A stretch of 64,000 bases of DNA from Pseudomonas nitroreducens TX1 (GCF_000313755.1 NZ_AMZB01000108.1:1-64000); one strand, 5' to 3'; counted from the stretch's first letter, positions 1-9,358 are shown. A program made the numbers and translations. Notes: a model not told the origin generated them from the sequence alone.

Positions 1-210
<210 letters not shown>

Positions 211-2445
211 TCAGAACGACGCGGTGAGGCTGGTGTACAGCGTGCGGCCCGGTTCGTTGTAGGTGGCGGCGCCGGCGCCCTCGATACCGTTCACGCCCTG
301 GGCGTTGCCCTCGCGGAACAGGCGTTTGTCGAAGACGTTGTCCACCCCGGCGGTGAAACTCAGGTTCCTGGTGAACACATAGGTGCCGCTCAGGCCGGCG
401 ATGGCGTAGGGCGAGAGCTGGTTGTTGGCGCTGCCGGTGACGCGGTCGCCGTGATAGTCGTACTTCTTCGGCTTCTGCTTGCCGTACCAGGCGACGCTGG
501 CCTGCAGCGACAGCGCGTCGGTGGCCTGCCAGTCGAGCATGGAGTTCAGGGTGTACTTGGGCGTCACCGAGAGCACGTCGCCGGTTTCCTTGTTCTTCGA
601 CTGCAGCATGTAGGTGAAATTGTTGCTCCACTTCAGCTGCTCGTTCAGCGGGATGGTCAGGGTGCCCTCCAGGCCCTCGACCAGCGCCTTGGGCACGTTC
701 TCCCACTGGTAGATCGCTGCGTTGGCGTAGCTGCCGGTGCCACCGCTGGCCTGATCGATGGGCGAGAGGCCCGACTCGATCTTGTTCTTGTAGTCGTTGC
801 GGAAGTAGGTCAGGCCAGCGATCAGGCCGTCCTGGTTGAACTCGATGCCCAGCTCCTTGTTGACGCTGGTTTCCGCCTTGAGGTCTTCGTTGCCCTGCAG
901 GTAGCAGCTGGTGGTCTGGCCGTAGCAGCCCTGGCCTCGGCTATAGAGCAGGTAGCCGGAGTTCAGCTGGTACAGGTTCGGCGCCTTGTACGCGCGGGCG
1001 ATGCCGGCCTTGAGGGTGACGCTGTCGGTCAGCGCGTGGGACAGGTTCAGCGACGGGCTGAAGTTGTCGCCAACGATGCTGTGGTGGTCCCAGCGCAGGC
1101 CCGGGGTGAGCATGGTGCCAGGCAACAGTTCGATGTTGTCCTCGGCGAACAGCGAGAAGATCTGCGCCTGCGAGGACGTATCGCGGTTGCTGCTGGTGAG
1201 GCCCGGCACCGAGCCGCCTTCGCTCGTGGTCTGGGTATTGGCGCTCGGGTCGTCGAGCTTCTGTTGCACCCACTCGCTGCCCAGGGTCAGGGTCTGGTCG
1301 CGCCAGGCGTGCAGCGGCAGGTTCACTTCGCCGTGGGCGGTCAGGTCGCGCAGGGTGGCGGTGTAGAAGTCGGTGTTGCTGAAGATGCCTTCGGTACCGC
1401 CGGCCAGGCCTTCGTTGATGCGGCTGTTGCGGGTCTTCTCGTACTGCAGGTAGGCCATGGAGCTGCCGAAGTCCCACTCGCCACGATGAGTGATCGAGTA
1501 GTTCTCGCGGTACAGGCGGTTGGTCTCGTGACCGAGCATGGATTTGACGTTGGCGTTGCTGTTGGTGTTCTGCGTATCGCCGGTGTAGATGTTGCCCTGG
1601 CGGCTGAAGCCGGCCTCGAAGTCCAGCGTCTGCTCGGGCGTCAGGTGCCAGCTGAGCAGGCCATTGACGTCCTTGTTGCGCACACCTTCGCGACCGGCGG
1701 GCAGGGTACCGGCCTGGTTGCCGGTGCGGTTGGATTCGTGGCCGGCGTTGATGTCCCAGTCGTCCGAGTCGGTCTTGGCGACGTTGCCGTACACGCGATA
1801 ACTCAGGGCGTCGGTCAGCGGGCCGTTGAGGCCGAAGGTCATGCGCTGGGTGGCGCCTTCGTCGCTGTGCTGCGGGAAGCTGCTGTAGACGGTGACGTCA
1901 CCGTGGGTTTCCTTGCCCGCCTGCTTGGTGATGATGTTCACCACGCCGCCCGCCGCGCCATTGCCATAGCGAGCAGCAGCCGGGCCGCGCAGCACTTCGA
2001 TGCGCTCCACCTGGTCCGCCGGCACCCAGTTGGTATCGCCACGGGAATCACGCTCACCGCGCCAGCCGTAGCGCACGGCGTTGCGGCTGGCGACCGGCTT
2101 GCCGTCCACGAGAATCAGGGTGTTTTCCGGGCCCATGCCGCGGATGTCGATCTGGCGGTTGTTGCCGCGCTGGCCGCTGGTGGAGTTGCCGGTCAGGTTG
2201 ACGCCCGGCATGGTGCGGATGATCTGCGACAGGTCGCTGGCCGGCGGGCGCTTCCTGATGTCCTCGGCGGTGATGATCGACACGCCCGGCATCTGCTTGG
2301 CTTCTTCTGCGGCGGTGGCGACTATGGTCTCGCTGTCGAGTTCGACAGGCGCGGAGTCGGCACTGGCAGCTTGCACGGCGAAGGACAGCAGGCAGCTGGA
2401 CAGCAGCAGGAAGGGCGGTAGGAACTGCATCGGACGGGACGACAT
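211..2445 (-). CDS. pfeA: TonB-dependent ferric enterobactin receptor PfeA
   Basis: The 744-residue product is an outer-membrane gated channel importing ferric enterobactin with energy from TonB. A signal peptide (residues 1-26, ending FAVQA) is followed by a plug domain (about 50-165) with PGVNLTGNSTSGQRGNN and IDIRGMGPENTLILVDGKPV. A 22-strand-type barrel follows and ends in Phe (SLTASF), as outer-membrane proteins do. Length and plug match the PfeA/FepA family. The ATG at 2445 has a GGAG ribosome site 7 nt upstream. A Fur-box-like sequence lies 38-60 nt upstream of the start. The pfeS-pfeR sensor-regulator pair lies directly upstream and pfeE downstream, the P. aeruginosa order. Another catecholate specificity cannot be excluded from sequence alone. 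Confidence 0.93.
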   Translation of the reverse strand: MSSRPMQFLPPFLLLSSCLLSFAVQAASADSAPVELDSETIVATAAEEAKQMPGVSIITAEDIRKRPPASDLSQIIRTMPGVNLTGNSTSGQRGNNRQIDIRGMGPENTLILVDGKPVASRNAVRYGWRGERDSRGDTNWVPADQVERIEVLRGPAAARYGNGAAGGVVNIITKQAGKETHGDVTVYSSFPQHSDEGATQRMTFGLNGPLTDALSYRVYGNVAKTDSDDWDINAGHESNRTGNQAGTLPAGREGVRNKDVNGLLSWHLTPEQTLDFEAGFSRQGNIYTGDTQNTNSNANVKSMLGHETNRLYRENYSITHRGEWDFGSSMAYLQYEKTRNSRINEGLAGGTEGIFSNTDFYTATLRDLTAHGEVNLPLHAWRDQTLTLGSEWVQQKLDDPSANTQTTSEGGSVPGLTSSNRDTSSQAQIFSLFAEDNIELLPGTMLTPGLRWDHHSIVGDNFSPSLNLSHALTDSVTLKAGIARAYKAPNLYQLNSGYLLYSRGQGCYGQTTSCYLQGNEDLKAETSVNKELGIEFNQDGLIAGLTYFRNDYKNKIESGLSPIDQASGGTGSYANAAIYQWENVPKALVEGLEGTLTIPLNEQLKWSNNFTYMLQSKNKETGDVLSVTPKYTLNSMLDWQATDALSLQASVAWYGKQKPKKYDYHGDRVTGSANNQLSPYAIAGLSGTYVFTRNLSFTAGVDNVFDKRLFREGNAQGVNGIEGAGAATYNEPGRTLYTSLTASF

Positions 2446-2482
2446 CGGTGATCTCCGGAGGAGGGCGATTACTAAGAGATCA

Positions 2483-2505
2483 CAAATGATAATGACTGCT
2501 ATTTG
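2483..2505 (-). promoter_or_regulatory. Fur-box-like operator upstream of pfeA
   Basis: An AT-rich stretch reading CAAATGATAATGAC then TGCTATTTG has dyad ends (CAAAT...ATTTG) and an internal ATGATAATGA close to the Fur consensus. It sits 38-60 nt before the pfeA start in otherwise GC-rich DNA, where iron-replete Fur would repress the receptor. Protein binding is inferred. Confidence 0.65.
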
Positions 2506-2526
2506 CTAGTAAAGCGCATTAACTTT

Positions 2527-3903
2527 CTAAACACTTGCGGCCTCTGGCTCGGTCAACACCGCCGGTAGCAGCAGGTGCAGGCACAGCCCGGCCTTGCCGT
2601 TGCGCGTGCCGTTCTCCGCCCACAGGCGCCCGTCGGCCAGCTCGACGCCGCGCCGGGCGATGGCCAGGCCCAGTCCGAAGCCGCTGGATTCCGAGGGTTG
2701 CAGGCGCTGGTAGGGCTGGAAAATGCGTTCGAGGTCGGCTGGTGCCACACCCGGGCCGTCATCGCTGACGCACAGGTGCCAGTATTCGCCCTCCCGCCAG
2801 CCGTCCAGGCGCACCTGGCCGTTGCACGGCGAATGGCGAATGCCGTTGCGCAGCAGGTTCTCGATAGCCTGGGCGAAGCTGTCCAGGTGCACCTCGACCA
2901 CGCAGTCGGTGCCCAGCGAGCAGGGCAGCCGCTCGGGCTCCCAGCCGCTCTCGAAGCAGGCGTCCTCGCGCAGCGCTTCCCACACCGACAGCACCAGCAC
3001 CGGCTCGCGTTCCAGCTGCGGGCGCTCGGTGTCCATCCAGGCGAGATCGAGGGTGTCTTCCAGCAGGCGCTGCATGTCCTGGATCTCGCGGTCCAGGCGC
3101 TGTCGCAACTGGTCCACCGGCAGATCACTGTCATGGGCGATGCGCAGGCGCGCCAACGGTGTACGCAACTCGTGGGACAGCGTGCGCAACAGCAGCCGCT
3201 GCTGCGCCAGGCTGTGCCGCAGGCGGTCGGCCATATGGTCGAATGCCAGCGCCAGTTCGCCCAGTTCGTCGCGGCGATTGGCCAACGGCGTGCCGGGTCC
3301 TTCGCTGTCCAAATCATCCGCGCGCAGGGCATCGGCGCGGGCGCGCAGACGGTTGAGCGGCAGCACCAGGTGGCGATAGATCAGCAGGCCGAGGAGGGCG
3401 GCCAGCAGAGTCGGCACCACGCCATGGCTGAACAGGTGCGTCCAGGGCGTCAGGCCGCCGGGCAGCAGGCGTTCGGGCAACTGCATGACCAGCCGGCCGC
3501 GCTCGGGGTGCCGGGGAAACTCGATGCTGACGTAGGGCAGCTCATCCTGCAGGCGCCGGCTCATCGGCCAGTCCAGCTTGCGCATGAAGGTCAGGTGGCT
3601 GGACTCCTCCGCCGTCAGCGGCGTGGTGCCCAGGCTCTGCAGGTGCGAACCGATCACCGCGACCCAGGTGTGCTCGGCGGCGGAAAGTTCGCGGCGAAAG
3701 CGCTCTACACCCTCGGCACCCTGTTGTTCCAGCACGCTCTCGGCCTGCTCGGCATGGCGCGCCAGATAATCGCGGTCCTCGCTGCCGAGGAAGTAGGTGC
3801 TGCGCTCCAGCGACAGGCCCCAGGTCCAGATCAGCCAGGTCAGCAGCAGGCAGAACCCGACCTGCAGCGCGGCGATCTTCCACAGCAGCGGGTGACGGCG
3901 CAT
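2527..3903 (-). CDS. pfeS: Sensor histidine kinase PfeS
   Basis: This 458-residue inner-membrane kinase has TM1 near residues 8-28, a periplasmic loop of about 120 residues, and TM2 near 158-178. A HAMP region, a HisKA box with the phospho-acceptor His in LSHELRTPLARL, and a HATPase domain (N box ENLLRNGIRHSP, G1 DDGPGV, G2 GFGLGLAIAR) follow. It should sense (ferric) enterobactin in the periplasm and phosphorylate PfeR. Its start overlaps the pfeR stop by one base (TGATG), so the two are translationally coupled. The conserved pfeR-pfeS-pfeA order supports the name. Confidence 0.9.
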   Translation of the reverse strand: MRRHPLLWKIAALQVGFCLLLTWLIWTWGLSLERSTYFLGSEDRDYLARHAEQAESVLEQQGAEGVERFRRELSAAEHTWVAVIGSHLQSLGTTPLTAEESSHLTFMRKLDWPMSRRLQDELPYVSIEFPRHPERGRLVMQLPERLLPGGLTPWTHLFSHGVVPTLLAALLGLLIYRHLVLPLNRLRARADALRADDLDSEGPGTPLANRRDELGELALAFDHMADRLRHSLAQQRLLLRTLSHELRTPLARLRIAHDSDLPVDQLRQRLDREIQDMQRLLEDTLDLAWMDTERPQLEREPVLVLSVWEALREDACFESGWEPERLPCSLGTDCVVEVHLDSFAQAIENLLRNGIRHSPCNGQVRLDGWREGEYWHLCVSDDGPGVAPADLERIFQPYQRLQPSESSGFGLGLAIARRGVELADGRLWAENGTRNGKAGLCLHLLLPAVLTEPEAASV

Positions 3904-4604
3904 CAGTGGCGATCCGCGTCCACCAGGATGTAGCCCTGGCCGCGCACGGCCTGGATCTGCACCTGTTGCGCCCCGATGGCCGCCAGCTTGCGGCGCAGGT
4001 TGCAGACATGCACGTCCAGCCCGCGGTCGAGCCGCGTGTAAGGGCGGTGCAGCACGCTCTGGTAGAGGAAGTTCTTGCTCAGCGCCTCGCCAGCGTGGGC
4101 GTGCAGCGTCGCCAGCAGGCGGTACTCGGAATGAGTCAGGCCCGCGTATTCGCCGTTACGGGAAACGTCCTGCAGTTCATTGTCGAACTGCAGCGAGCTG
4201 TGCCGTTGAAGCTCGGCCGGCCCGGTGCGGGTGCGATCCAGGCTGACCCGGCGCAGCAGTGCATCGATGCGCGCATCCAGCTCCGCCAGGCTGAAGGGCT
4301 TGGGCAGGTAGTCGTCGGCGCCGCGGGTGAAGCCGGTGATGCGATCCTGCTCCGCCCCCAGGGCGGACATCAGCATCACCGGCGTGGCCCGGGAACTGCG
4401 CAGCTTATCGAGCAGGGACAGACCATCGATGCCGGGCAGCAGGATGTCCAGCAGAACCAGGTCGAAGTCGGTCTGGTGGACGGCCACCAGCCCCTGGTCA
4501 CCGTTGGCGCAAGTCGTGACGACAAAACCGCGCTGACAGAAATGACGTTCGAGGTCCAGGCGAAGACGGGAATCGTCTTCCACCAGCAGGAGCGAAGGGG
4601 ACAC
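3903..4604 (-). CDS. pfeR: OmpR-family response regulator PfeR
   Basis: The 233-residue product has an N-terminal receiver with acidic residues E9-D10-D11, phospho-acceptor D53 (LVLLDILLPGIDG) and the conserved Lys in LPKPF. A C-terminal winged-helix domain (about 135-230) ends with the typical RGQGYILV strand. In P. aeruginosa PfeR activates pfeA when enterobactin is present (established knowledge). It is the first gene of the pfeRS unit, and the upstream region holds AT-rich dyads at 4620-4643. The receiver and DNA-binding domain are intact. Confidence 0.9.
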   Translation of the reverse strand: MSPSLLLVEDDSRLRLDLERHFCQRGFVVTTCANGDQGLVAVHQTDFDLVLLDILLPGIDGLSLLDKLRSSRATPVMLMSALGAEQDRITGFTRGADDYLPKPFSLAELDARIDALLRRVSLDRTRTGPAELQRHSSLQFDNELQDVSRNGEYAGLTHSEYRLLATLHAHAGEALSKNFLYQSVLHRPYTRLDRGLDVHVCNLRRKLAAIGAQQVQIQAVRGQGYILVDADRH

Positions 4605-4619
4605 GGCAGGCCTTGATGC

Positions 4620-4643
4620 GAATATTTACCATTTGCAAATATC
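4620..4643. promoter_or_regulatory. AT-rich dyad upstream of pfeR
   Basis: The sequence GAATATTTACC then ATTTGCAAATATC contains a perfect 10-bp palindrome ATTTGCAAAT (4631-4640), flanked by GAATATTT and AAATATC that form imperfect inverted arms. It starts 16 nt upstream of the pfeR ATG. It could be a Fur site, a PfeR autoregulatory site, or core promoter AT-richness; the sequence does not decide. Confidence 0.4.
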
Positions 4644-4700
4644 CCATCCTTTTCTGTCAGAAGGCAATGGCGATTTGCCGGGTGTCTGTCTGAAACGGCG

Positions 4701-5150
4701 TCAGACCCAGCGCCGTACCCGCGTGCAGAAGGCATCGAATTGCGCACCGAACAGCGCGCGCAGCGCCCGTTCCTCCGGGCGGATCTGGAAGCGCCCGATG
4801 TACAGCACGAAGGCCGCCACGCCGAGCACTGCCAGCGTCGAACCGAGGAACACGCACCAGCCCAGGAGCATGATGGCGAAGCCCAGGTACATGGGGTTGC
4901 GCGTGTGCCGGTAGATGCCGGACACCACCAGCGAAGAGGCTGACTCCGGCTTCAGCGGATTGACTGTGGTGCGCGCGCGGCGAAACGACGCTACGCCCGC
5001 CAGGCAGACCGCGACGCCCGCCAGCGCCACCAGCAGAGCCAGCCACAGTCGATGACCCAATGGCGCCACCGGGCGTACCGCCAGCCACATCAGCACGCCG
5101 GTGATGAACGCCACCAGGGGCGGGGGGATACGGTGTTCCAGCCAGTCCAT
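4701..5150 (-). CDS. Isoprenylcysteine carboxyl methyltransferase-family membrane protein
   Basis: The product is about 149 residues with three to four hydrophobic segments. The C-terminal core RHTRNPMYLGFAIMLLGW, followed by a hydrophobic stretch and RPEERALRALFGAQFDAF, is the cofactor-binding signature of the ICMT/PEMT membrane methyltransferase family. The start at 5150 (MDWLEHRIPPP) is preferred to the upstream ATG at 5177 because GGAGA lies 6 nt before it. The bacterial substrate is unknown. It is transcribed towards pfeR with a 96-nt gap and appears to be a single gene. Confidence 0.8.
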   Translation of the reverse strand: MDWLEHRIPPPLVAFITGVLMWLAVRPVAPLGHRLWLALLVALAGVAVCLAGVASFRRARTTVNPLKPESASSLVVSGIYRHTRNPMYLGFAIMLLGWCVFLGSTLAVLGVAAFVLYIGRFQIRPEERALRALFGAQFDAFCTRVRRWV

Positions 5151-5215
5151 GCTCGGTCTCCGGGCCAGTGCGGCCATCTCCAGTGAGGTGCCAACACTAG
5201 CGCAGATGGACGCCC

Positions 5216-5866
5216 TTAGCGCGGTCGACGAACCGCGCGGACCTTGCCGCTGTTGCCGCCGCCGCAGTAGAAACGCTCGTCGCCGTCGGCTTCCAGGCCG
5301 GAAACATGCACGTCTTCGGGCAGGTCCAGCTGCTCCAGAACCGCGCCGGACTGCGGGTCGATGCGGCGTAGCTCGCTGTAGGTGGCTTCCGGCTCCCAGG
5401 TGGCATGCCAGAGTTGGCCTTCAACCCAGGTCACGCCGGTGACGAAACGATTTGAATCAATCGTACGAAGGACTTCACCGGTTTCCGGGTCGATCTGATG
5501 AATCTTCCGAGCGCGATACTCGCCGACCCAGAGCGAGCCTTCCGCCCAGGCCATGCCGGAATCGCCCCCGGCGCCCGGCGCCGGGATGGTGGAGAGCACC
5601 TTGCCGCTGGCCGGGTCGATCTTCTGGATGACGTTCTCGCCGATCTGGTACAGGTGCGTGCCGTCGAAGGCGGTGCCGGCGTGGGCCGGGACCTGGATCG
5701 ACGCGCCCAGCTGCCCGCTCTGCGGGTCGAGGCGGCTCAGTTTGTCGCCCGTTGCGATCCAGACCTGCTGACCGTCGAAGGTCACTCCAGCGACGGATTC
5801 GACGCCTGGAAAAGGGCCGTACTCCTGCAGTACCTGCGCGGGAGTTTGTTTGTAGGGAGTCGTCAT
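5216..5866 (-). CDS. Beta-propeller protein, glutamine cyclotransferase / Vgb-like
   Basis: The 216-residue product is built from repeated blade motifs such as LSRLDPQSGQ, IQKIDPASGKVLSTI, IHQIDPETGEVLRTI and LRRIDPQSGAVL. These are YVTN/NHL or glutaminyl cyclotransferase-like propeller blades. No signal peptide is present, so it is probably cytoplasmic. Ligand or enzymatic activity cannot be read from the sequence. It lies 39 nt downstream of the HTH regulator at 5906-7102 on the same strand, so the two are probably co-transcribed. Confidence 0.7.
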   Translation of the reverse strand: MTTPYKQTPAQVLQEYGPFPGVESVAGVTFDGQQVWIATGDKLSRLDPQSGQLGASIQVPAHAGTAFDGTHLYQIGENVIQKIDPASGKVLSTIPAPGAGGDSGMAWAEGSLWVGEYRARKIHQIDPETGEVLRTIDSNRFVTGVTWVEGQLWHATWEPEATYSELRRIDPQSGAVLEQLDLPEDVHVSGLEADGDERFYCGGGNSGKVRAVRRPR

Positions 5867-5905
5867 TTTGTAGCCCTGCCAGTTGTGGGTGAGCCTTCAG
5901 CCTAT

Positions 5906-7102
5906 TCAGGCGCCGAAGGCGGCGGGGAGTAACAAGGTCGTCGCGAATCCTGGCGCCGGTGGCAGAATCCAGCGCCGCGCACGCCCTTGCCCCAGCGCCT
6001 GCACGCGGCTGGCTTCGGCCAGCGCCTCGAGGGCGCGCTGTACGGTGCGCTGGCTGGTATCCAGTGCCAGCGCCAGCGCTGAACTCGACCAGGCCTGGCC
6101 GTCACTGAGCAGGGCCAGCACTTCAGCGTTGGCTTCTTCCCGCGGCGGTGCAAGGACCAGCGGATTGGCGGCGCTCAGGAGGTAACCGCGTGACGTCGAT
6201 TCGATACCCGCCAATGGCTGCAGCAGTTGCCGCAAGCGGCCGATTTCCACCCTCAGGCGTGCGCGGTGGGTCTCGTCGGGGTGGCGGGTGCGGAACACCC
6301 GACCGATCAGATCCGTTCGCGATACGTCCCCGGGCCAGGCTTCAGACAGCGTGCGGGCGAGGGCGAACAGCAGCGGACGGCTGCTCAGCGACACCGCGCC
6401 GATGCGGTTGCGGCAGGCGTCCACCACCAGAGCATCGGAGTGCAGCAGGCTTTCCACTTCCTCCAGCGACAGCAGGCGCGAGGTCTGTTGGGCAATCAGC
6501 CGTGCCGCCGGCGCTTCGAGAATGCGCGTCGCCTGGTCGACCTCCGCGCGCAGGGCGGGAATGCCCGCCGCCGCCGCTGCTTGCGTGGCTTGCCGTAGCG
6601 CCTGGCGCGCTGCAGCCGCCTGAAGTCGGCGAACGGCGATGCCTGAGACAATCAGCCAGTGCACGGCGCGCAAGGCCGGTGGCAGCGAGCCGGGATCGAC
6701 GCCGCCGAGCAGGGATTCGGCCTCGTCCACCTGGCCGAGCAATAGCGCGCGACGAATCAGCAGATAGCGCGCGTGGGCCGCGTTGCCCCGGTCGCCATGG
6801 CGGGCGAGCAGCACGGCGGCGTCTTCCAGCGGTTCGATCGGCCAGTTCAGCTCGCGGCTGGCCAACGCCACTTCCGCCTCGGCCACCCGGCAACGGGCGC
6901 GCTCCATCGGCTCGTGGGTACCGAAAGCGTGGGCAGCCCGCCGTAGCAGAGTGCGTGCACGGGGGAAGTCGCCCAGCTGGGCCATGGCGATGCCACGCAA
7001 GGCCAGCGCCGGCGGATCTTCGCGCAGCGCCACACGGTTGAGCGCGCCCAGCGGATCGCCCGCCGCCAGGGCACGGGCTGCCGCGGTGATCAGCGAATCC
7101 AT
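5906..7102 (-). CDS. Transcriptional regulator with TPR-like N-terminus and winged-helix C-terminus
   Basis: The 398-residue product has an N-terminal half (1-210) rich in Ala/Leu helical repeats resembling TPR-like units. Residues about 240-315 (RTDLIGRVFRTRHPDETHRARLRVEIGRLR) look like a winged-helix DNA-binding unit. A second HTH-like segment lies near 330-375 (ALALDTSQRTVQRALEAL). It is divergent from the DUF899 gene at 7198 with a 95-nt shared intergenic region, so local control of that gene is plausible (inference). No receiver or ligand-binding domain is recognised. Confidence 0.7.
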   Translation of the reverse strand: MDSLITAAARALAAGDPLGALNRVALREDPPALALRGIAMAQLGDFPRARTLLRRAAHAFGTHEPMERARCRVAEAEVALASRELNWPIEPLEDAAVLLARHGDRGNAAHARYLLIRRALLLGQVDEAESLLGGVDPGSLPPALRAVHWLIVSGIAVRRLQAAAARQALRQATQAAAAAGIPALRAEVDQATRILEAPAARLIAQQTSRLLSLEEVESLLHSDALVVDACRNRIGAVSLSSRPLLFALARTLSEAWPGDVSRTDLIGRVFRTRHPDETHRARLRVEIGRLRQLLQPLAGIESTSRGYLLSAANPLVLAPPREEANAEVLALLSDGQAWSSSALALALDTSQRTVQRALEALAEASRVQALGQGRARRWILPPAPGFATTLLLPAAFGA

Positions 7103-7197
7103 GGAAATCCTGCCAACTTTGTCACTCCCCTCGACCTCGGCTCGCTGCCTAGTCTAAGCCATGCCCACCGAGCCGCCGCAGGCGGAGGAGAACTACC

Positions 7198-7947
7198 ATG
7201 AATGCCCATCCTGTTGCCACCCGTGAAGAATGGCTGGCCGCGCGCCTGGAGCTGCTGGCCGAGGAAAAGGCCCTGACCCGGCGCAGCGATGAGCTGGCGC
7301 GCAAGCGCCAGGCGTTGCCCTGGGTGCAGATCGACAAGGACTACCGCTTCGACACCGAGCAGGGCCCGGCGAATCTCGCCGATTTGTTCGCCGGCCGCTC
7401 GCAACTGTTGGTCTACCACTTCATGTTCGGGCCGGATTACCGGGCCGGTTGCCCGTCCTGCTCGAACATCGCCGACGGCTTCGATGGCTACGCCACTCAC
7501 TTGGCAAACCATGACGTAACGCTGCTGGCCGTATCGCGCGCGCCTCTGGAGAAGTTACTGGCGTACCGCCGGCGCATGGGCTGGAGCTTCCCCTGGGCGT
7601 CATCCCACGGCAGCGGTTTCAACTACGACTTCAACGTGTCCTTCACCGAGGCGCAGCAGCGCGGCGGGGAGGTCGACTACAACTTCCGCCGCGAGGGCCC
7701 GGCCAGCGGCCCGGCGCCGGAACCGGTGGTGGCGACTGCGGCCTGCTGCGGCACCGACGTGGCGACCTTCACCCGCGACCTGCCGGGCATGAGCAGCTTC
7801 GTGCGTGAAGGGGGCAGGATTTATCACTGTTATTCCACCTACGCCCGTGGGCTGGATGTGCTCTGGGGACTGTTCCAGTGGCTCGACCGCGCGCCGCTGG
7901 GACGCAACGAACAGCGCATGTGGTGGCGCCGGCACGACGAGTACTGA
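7198..7947 (+). CDS. DUF899 family thioredoxin-like protein
   Basis: The 249-residue product has the DUF899 layout: TREEWLAAR at the N-terminus, FMFGPDYRAGCPSCSNIADG in the thioredoxin-like core, and a C-terminal YSTYARGLDVLWGLFQWLD block. The C-P-S-C pair near residue 89 occupies the position of a redox CXXC. Function is not established for the family; a thiol-redox role is an inference. A GGAGGAG ribosome site precedes the ATG. It faces the ABC permease gene at 7951 tail-to-tail with only 3 nt between stops. Confidence 0.85.
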   Translation: MNAHPVATREEWLAARLELLAEEKALTRRSDELARKRQALPWVQIDKDYRFDTEQGPANLADLFAGRSQLLVYHFMFGPDYRAGCPSCSNIADGFDGYATHLANHDVTLLAVSRAPLEKLLAYRRRMGWSFPWASSHGSGFNYDFNVSFTEAQQRGGEVDYNFRREGPASGPAPEPVVATAACCGTDVATFTRDLPGMSSFVREGGRIYHCYSTYARGLDVLWGLFQWLDRAPLGRNEQRMWWRRHDEY

Positions 7948-7950
7948 GCC

Positions 7951-8643
7951 TCATGCCGCCTTGCGGTAGTCCGGTCGCCACTTCGCCAGCCATGCGGACA
8001 CCAGGTCCAGCGCCGAACACAGCAGGAAATACAGCAGGGCGACGAACAGGAAAACTTCCGTGGGATGGACCATCACCCGGTTGCTCACCTGGGTGGCGAC
8101 GAATGACAGCTCGCCGACGCCGATCACGTAGGCCAGGGACGTGTCCTTGATCAGCGAGACCCATTGGTTGAGGAAGGACGGCAGCATGACCGGCAGCGCC
8201 TGTGGCAGGATTACCAGGCTGAGCACCTGCCACGGGCGCAGGCCCAGCGCACGGGCGGCGTCCCACTGTCCCTTGGGCAGGCTTTCGATGCCGGCATGCA
8301 CCGAGTGCGCCAGATACGCCCCGCCGATCAGCGACAGCGCGCAAACCACGGTGCCCAGGGCTGGCACGTCGAAGTGGAAGACGATGGGCAGCAGGAAGTA
8401 GCTCCAGAAGATCAGCATCAGCACCGGGATCGCCCTGAAGAAGCCGAGGAAGGCCACCAGCAGCAGGCGCGGTTTGCCGCGCAGCACCGAGAGCGCGATA
8501 CCCAGCGCCAGGCCGATCACCGCTGAAGTGACCCCGGAGGCCAGCGCCAGGATGACGGTCAGTGCGGCGCCGCCCAGCGGGCCGTCGGGGTAGGCGCCGA
8601 CTAGGAAGTAGGAGAGGTTCTCGTGGATGACGGAGAAGTCCAT
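7951..8643 (-). CDS. Polar amino acid ABC transporter permease (second)
   Basis: This 230-residue inner-membrane protein has about five TM segments and the BPD_transp_1 EAA loop region (AARALGLRPWQVLSLVILPQ). It resembles GltK/AatM-type permeases for acidic or polar amino acids. Its ATG follows the stop of the preceding permease by one base and has GGGAG upstream. It is the last gene of the unit, and no ATP-binding subunit follows: the next gene is the converging DUF899 gene. Confidence 0.88.
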   Translation of the reverse strand: MDFSVIHENLSYFLVGAYPDGPLGGAALTVILALASGVTSAVIGLALGIALSVLRGKPRLLLVAFLGFFRAIPVLMLIFWSYFLLPIVFHFDVPALGTVVCALSLIGGAYLAHSVHAGIESLPKGQWDAARALGLRPWQVLSLVILPQALPVMLPSFLNQWVSLIKDTSLAYVIGVGELSFVATQVSNRVMVHPTEVFLFVALLYFLLCSALDLVSAWLAKWRPDYRKAA

Positions 8644-8644
8644 G

Positions 8645-9358
8645 TCAGGCTCCCTGGCGGTAGCTGCGGGTGTGCTGCAGCGCCTGGCCCAGCACCTCGA
8701 TCAGGGCGATGGCACCGATGTAGAGCAGGGTAGCGATGCCGAAGGCCTGGAAGGTCTTGAAGGTCTGTGTCTCCACCTGACGCGAAGCGTAGGACAGCTC
8801 AGCCAGCCCGATGGCCATCGCCAGCGACGAGTTCTTCAGCGCGTTCATGTATTGCCCCATCAGCGGCGGCAGCGCGGTGCGCAGCGCCTGCGGCAGGATG
8901 ATCCAGCGCCACACCTGCAGCGGGCGCAGCCCCAGTGCCATGCCGGCTTCACGCTGCCCGGCTCGTACCGAGTCGATTCCGGCGCGCAACTCCTCGGCAA
9001 TGAACGCCGTGGTGTAGAGCGTCAGGCCCCAGGCGGCGGCGAGAAATTCGAAGGATGGCCAAGCCAGCCAGCCCAGCTCGTGGGGCGTGTTCAGCCAGAA
9101 GACGAAAGCCTCCGGCAGCAACGCCGGCACGCCGAAGTACCAGAAGAACAGCTGCACCAGCAGCGGCGTATTGCGGAACAGCGCCAGATAGGCTCGTGCC
9201 GGCCACGACAGCCAGCGCGACTTCGCTTGGCGGGCGATGGCCAGCGGCGCGCCGAACAGGGTGGCGAGGACGCAGCAGAACAGGGAAATACCGAGGGTGA
9301 GCAGGAAACCGTCGAGCAGCCATCTCAGGTAGGTCGGAGCGAGCAGTTCGCCGAACAT
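8645..9358 (-). CDS. Polar amino acid ABC transporter permease (first)
   Basis: The 237-residue GltJ/AatQ-type permease carries the EAA motif AGMALGLRPLQVWRWIILPQ, and the tandem His/Gln-type permease signature is spread over five TM helices. The start is taken at the ATG 9358 (MFGELLAPTYL); the frame extends to a TTG at 9394 but lacks a better ribosome site there. It forms a heterodimer with the next permease. The 80-nt gap to the binding-protein gene contains a small GC hairpin (core CGCCCC/GGGGCG near 9395-9413) that could lower downstream expression. Confidence 0.87.
   Translation of the reverse strand: MFGELLAPTYLRWLLDGFLLTLGISLFCCVLATLFGAPLAIARQAKSRWLSWPARAYLALFRNTPLLVQLFFWYFGVPALLPEAFVFWLNTPHELGWLAWPSFEFLAAAWGLTLYTTAFIAEELRAGIDSVRAGQREAGMALGLRPLQVWRWIILPQALRTALPPLMGQYMNALKNSSLAMAIGLAELSYASRQVETQTFKTFQAFGIATLLYIGAIALIEVLGQALQHTRSYRQGA

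Noticed and set aside
451-2421. 656-codon plus-strand open frame opposite pfeA
   Set aside because: Antisense shadow of a well-supported receptor gene in GC-rich DNA; no ribosome site or domain.
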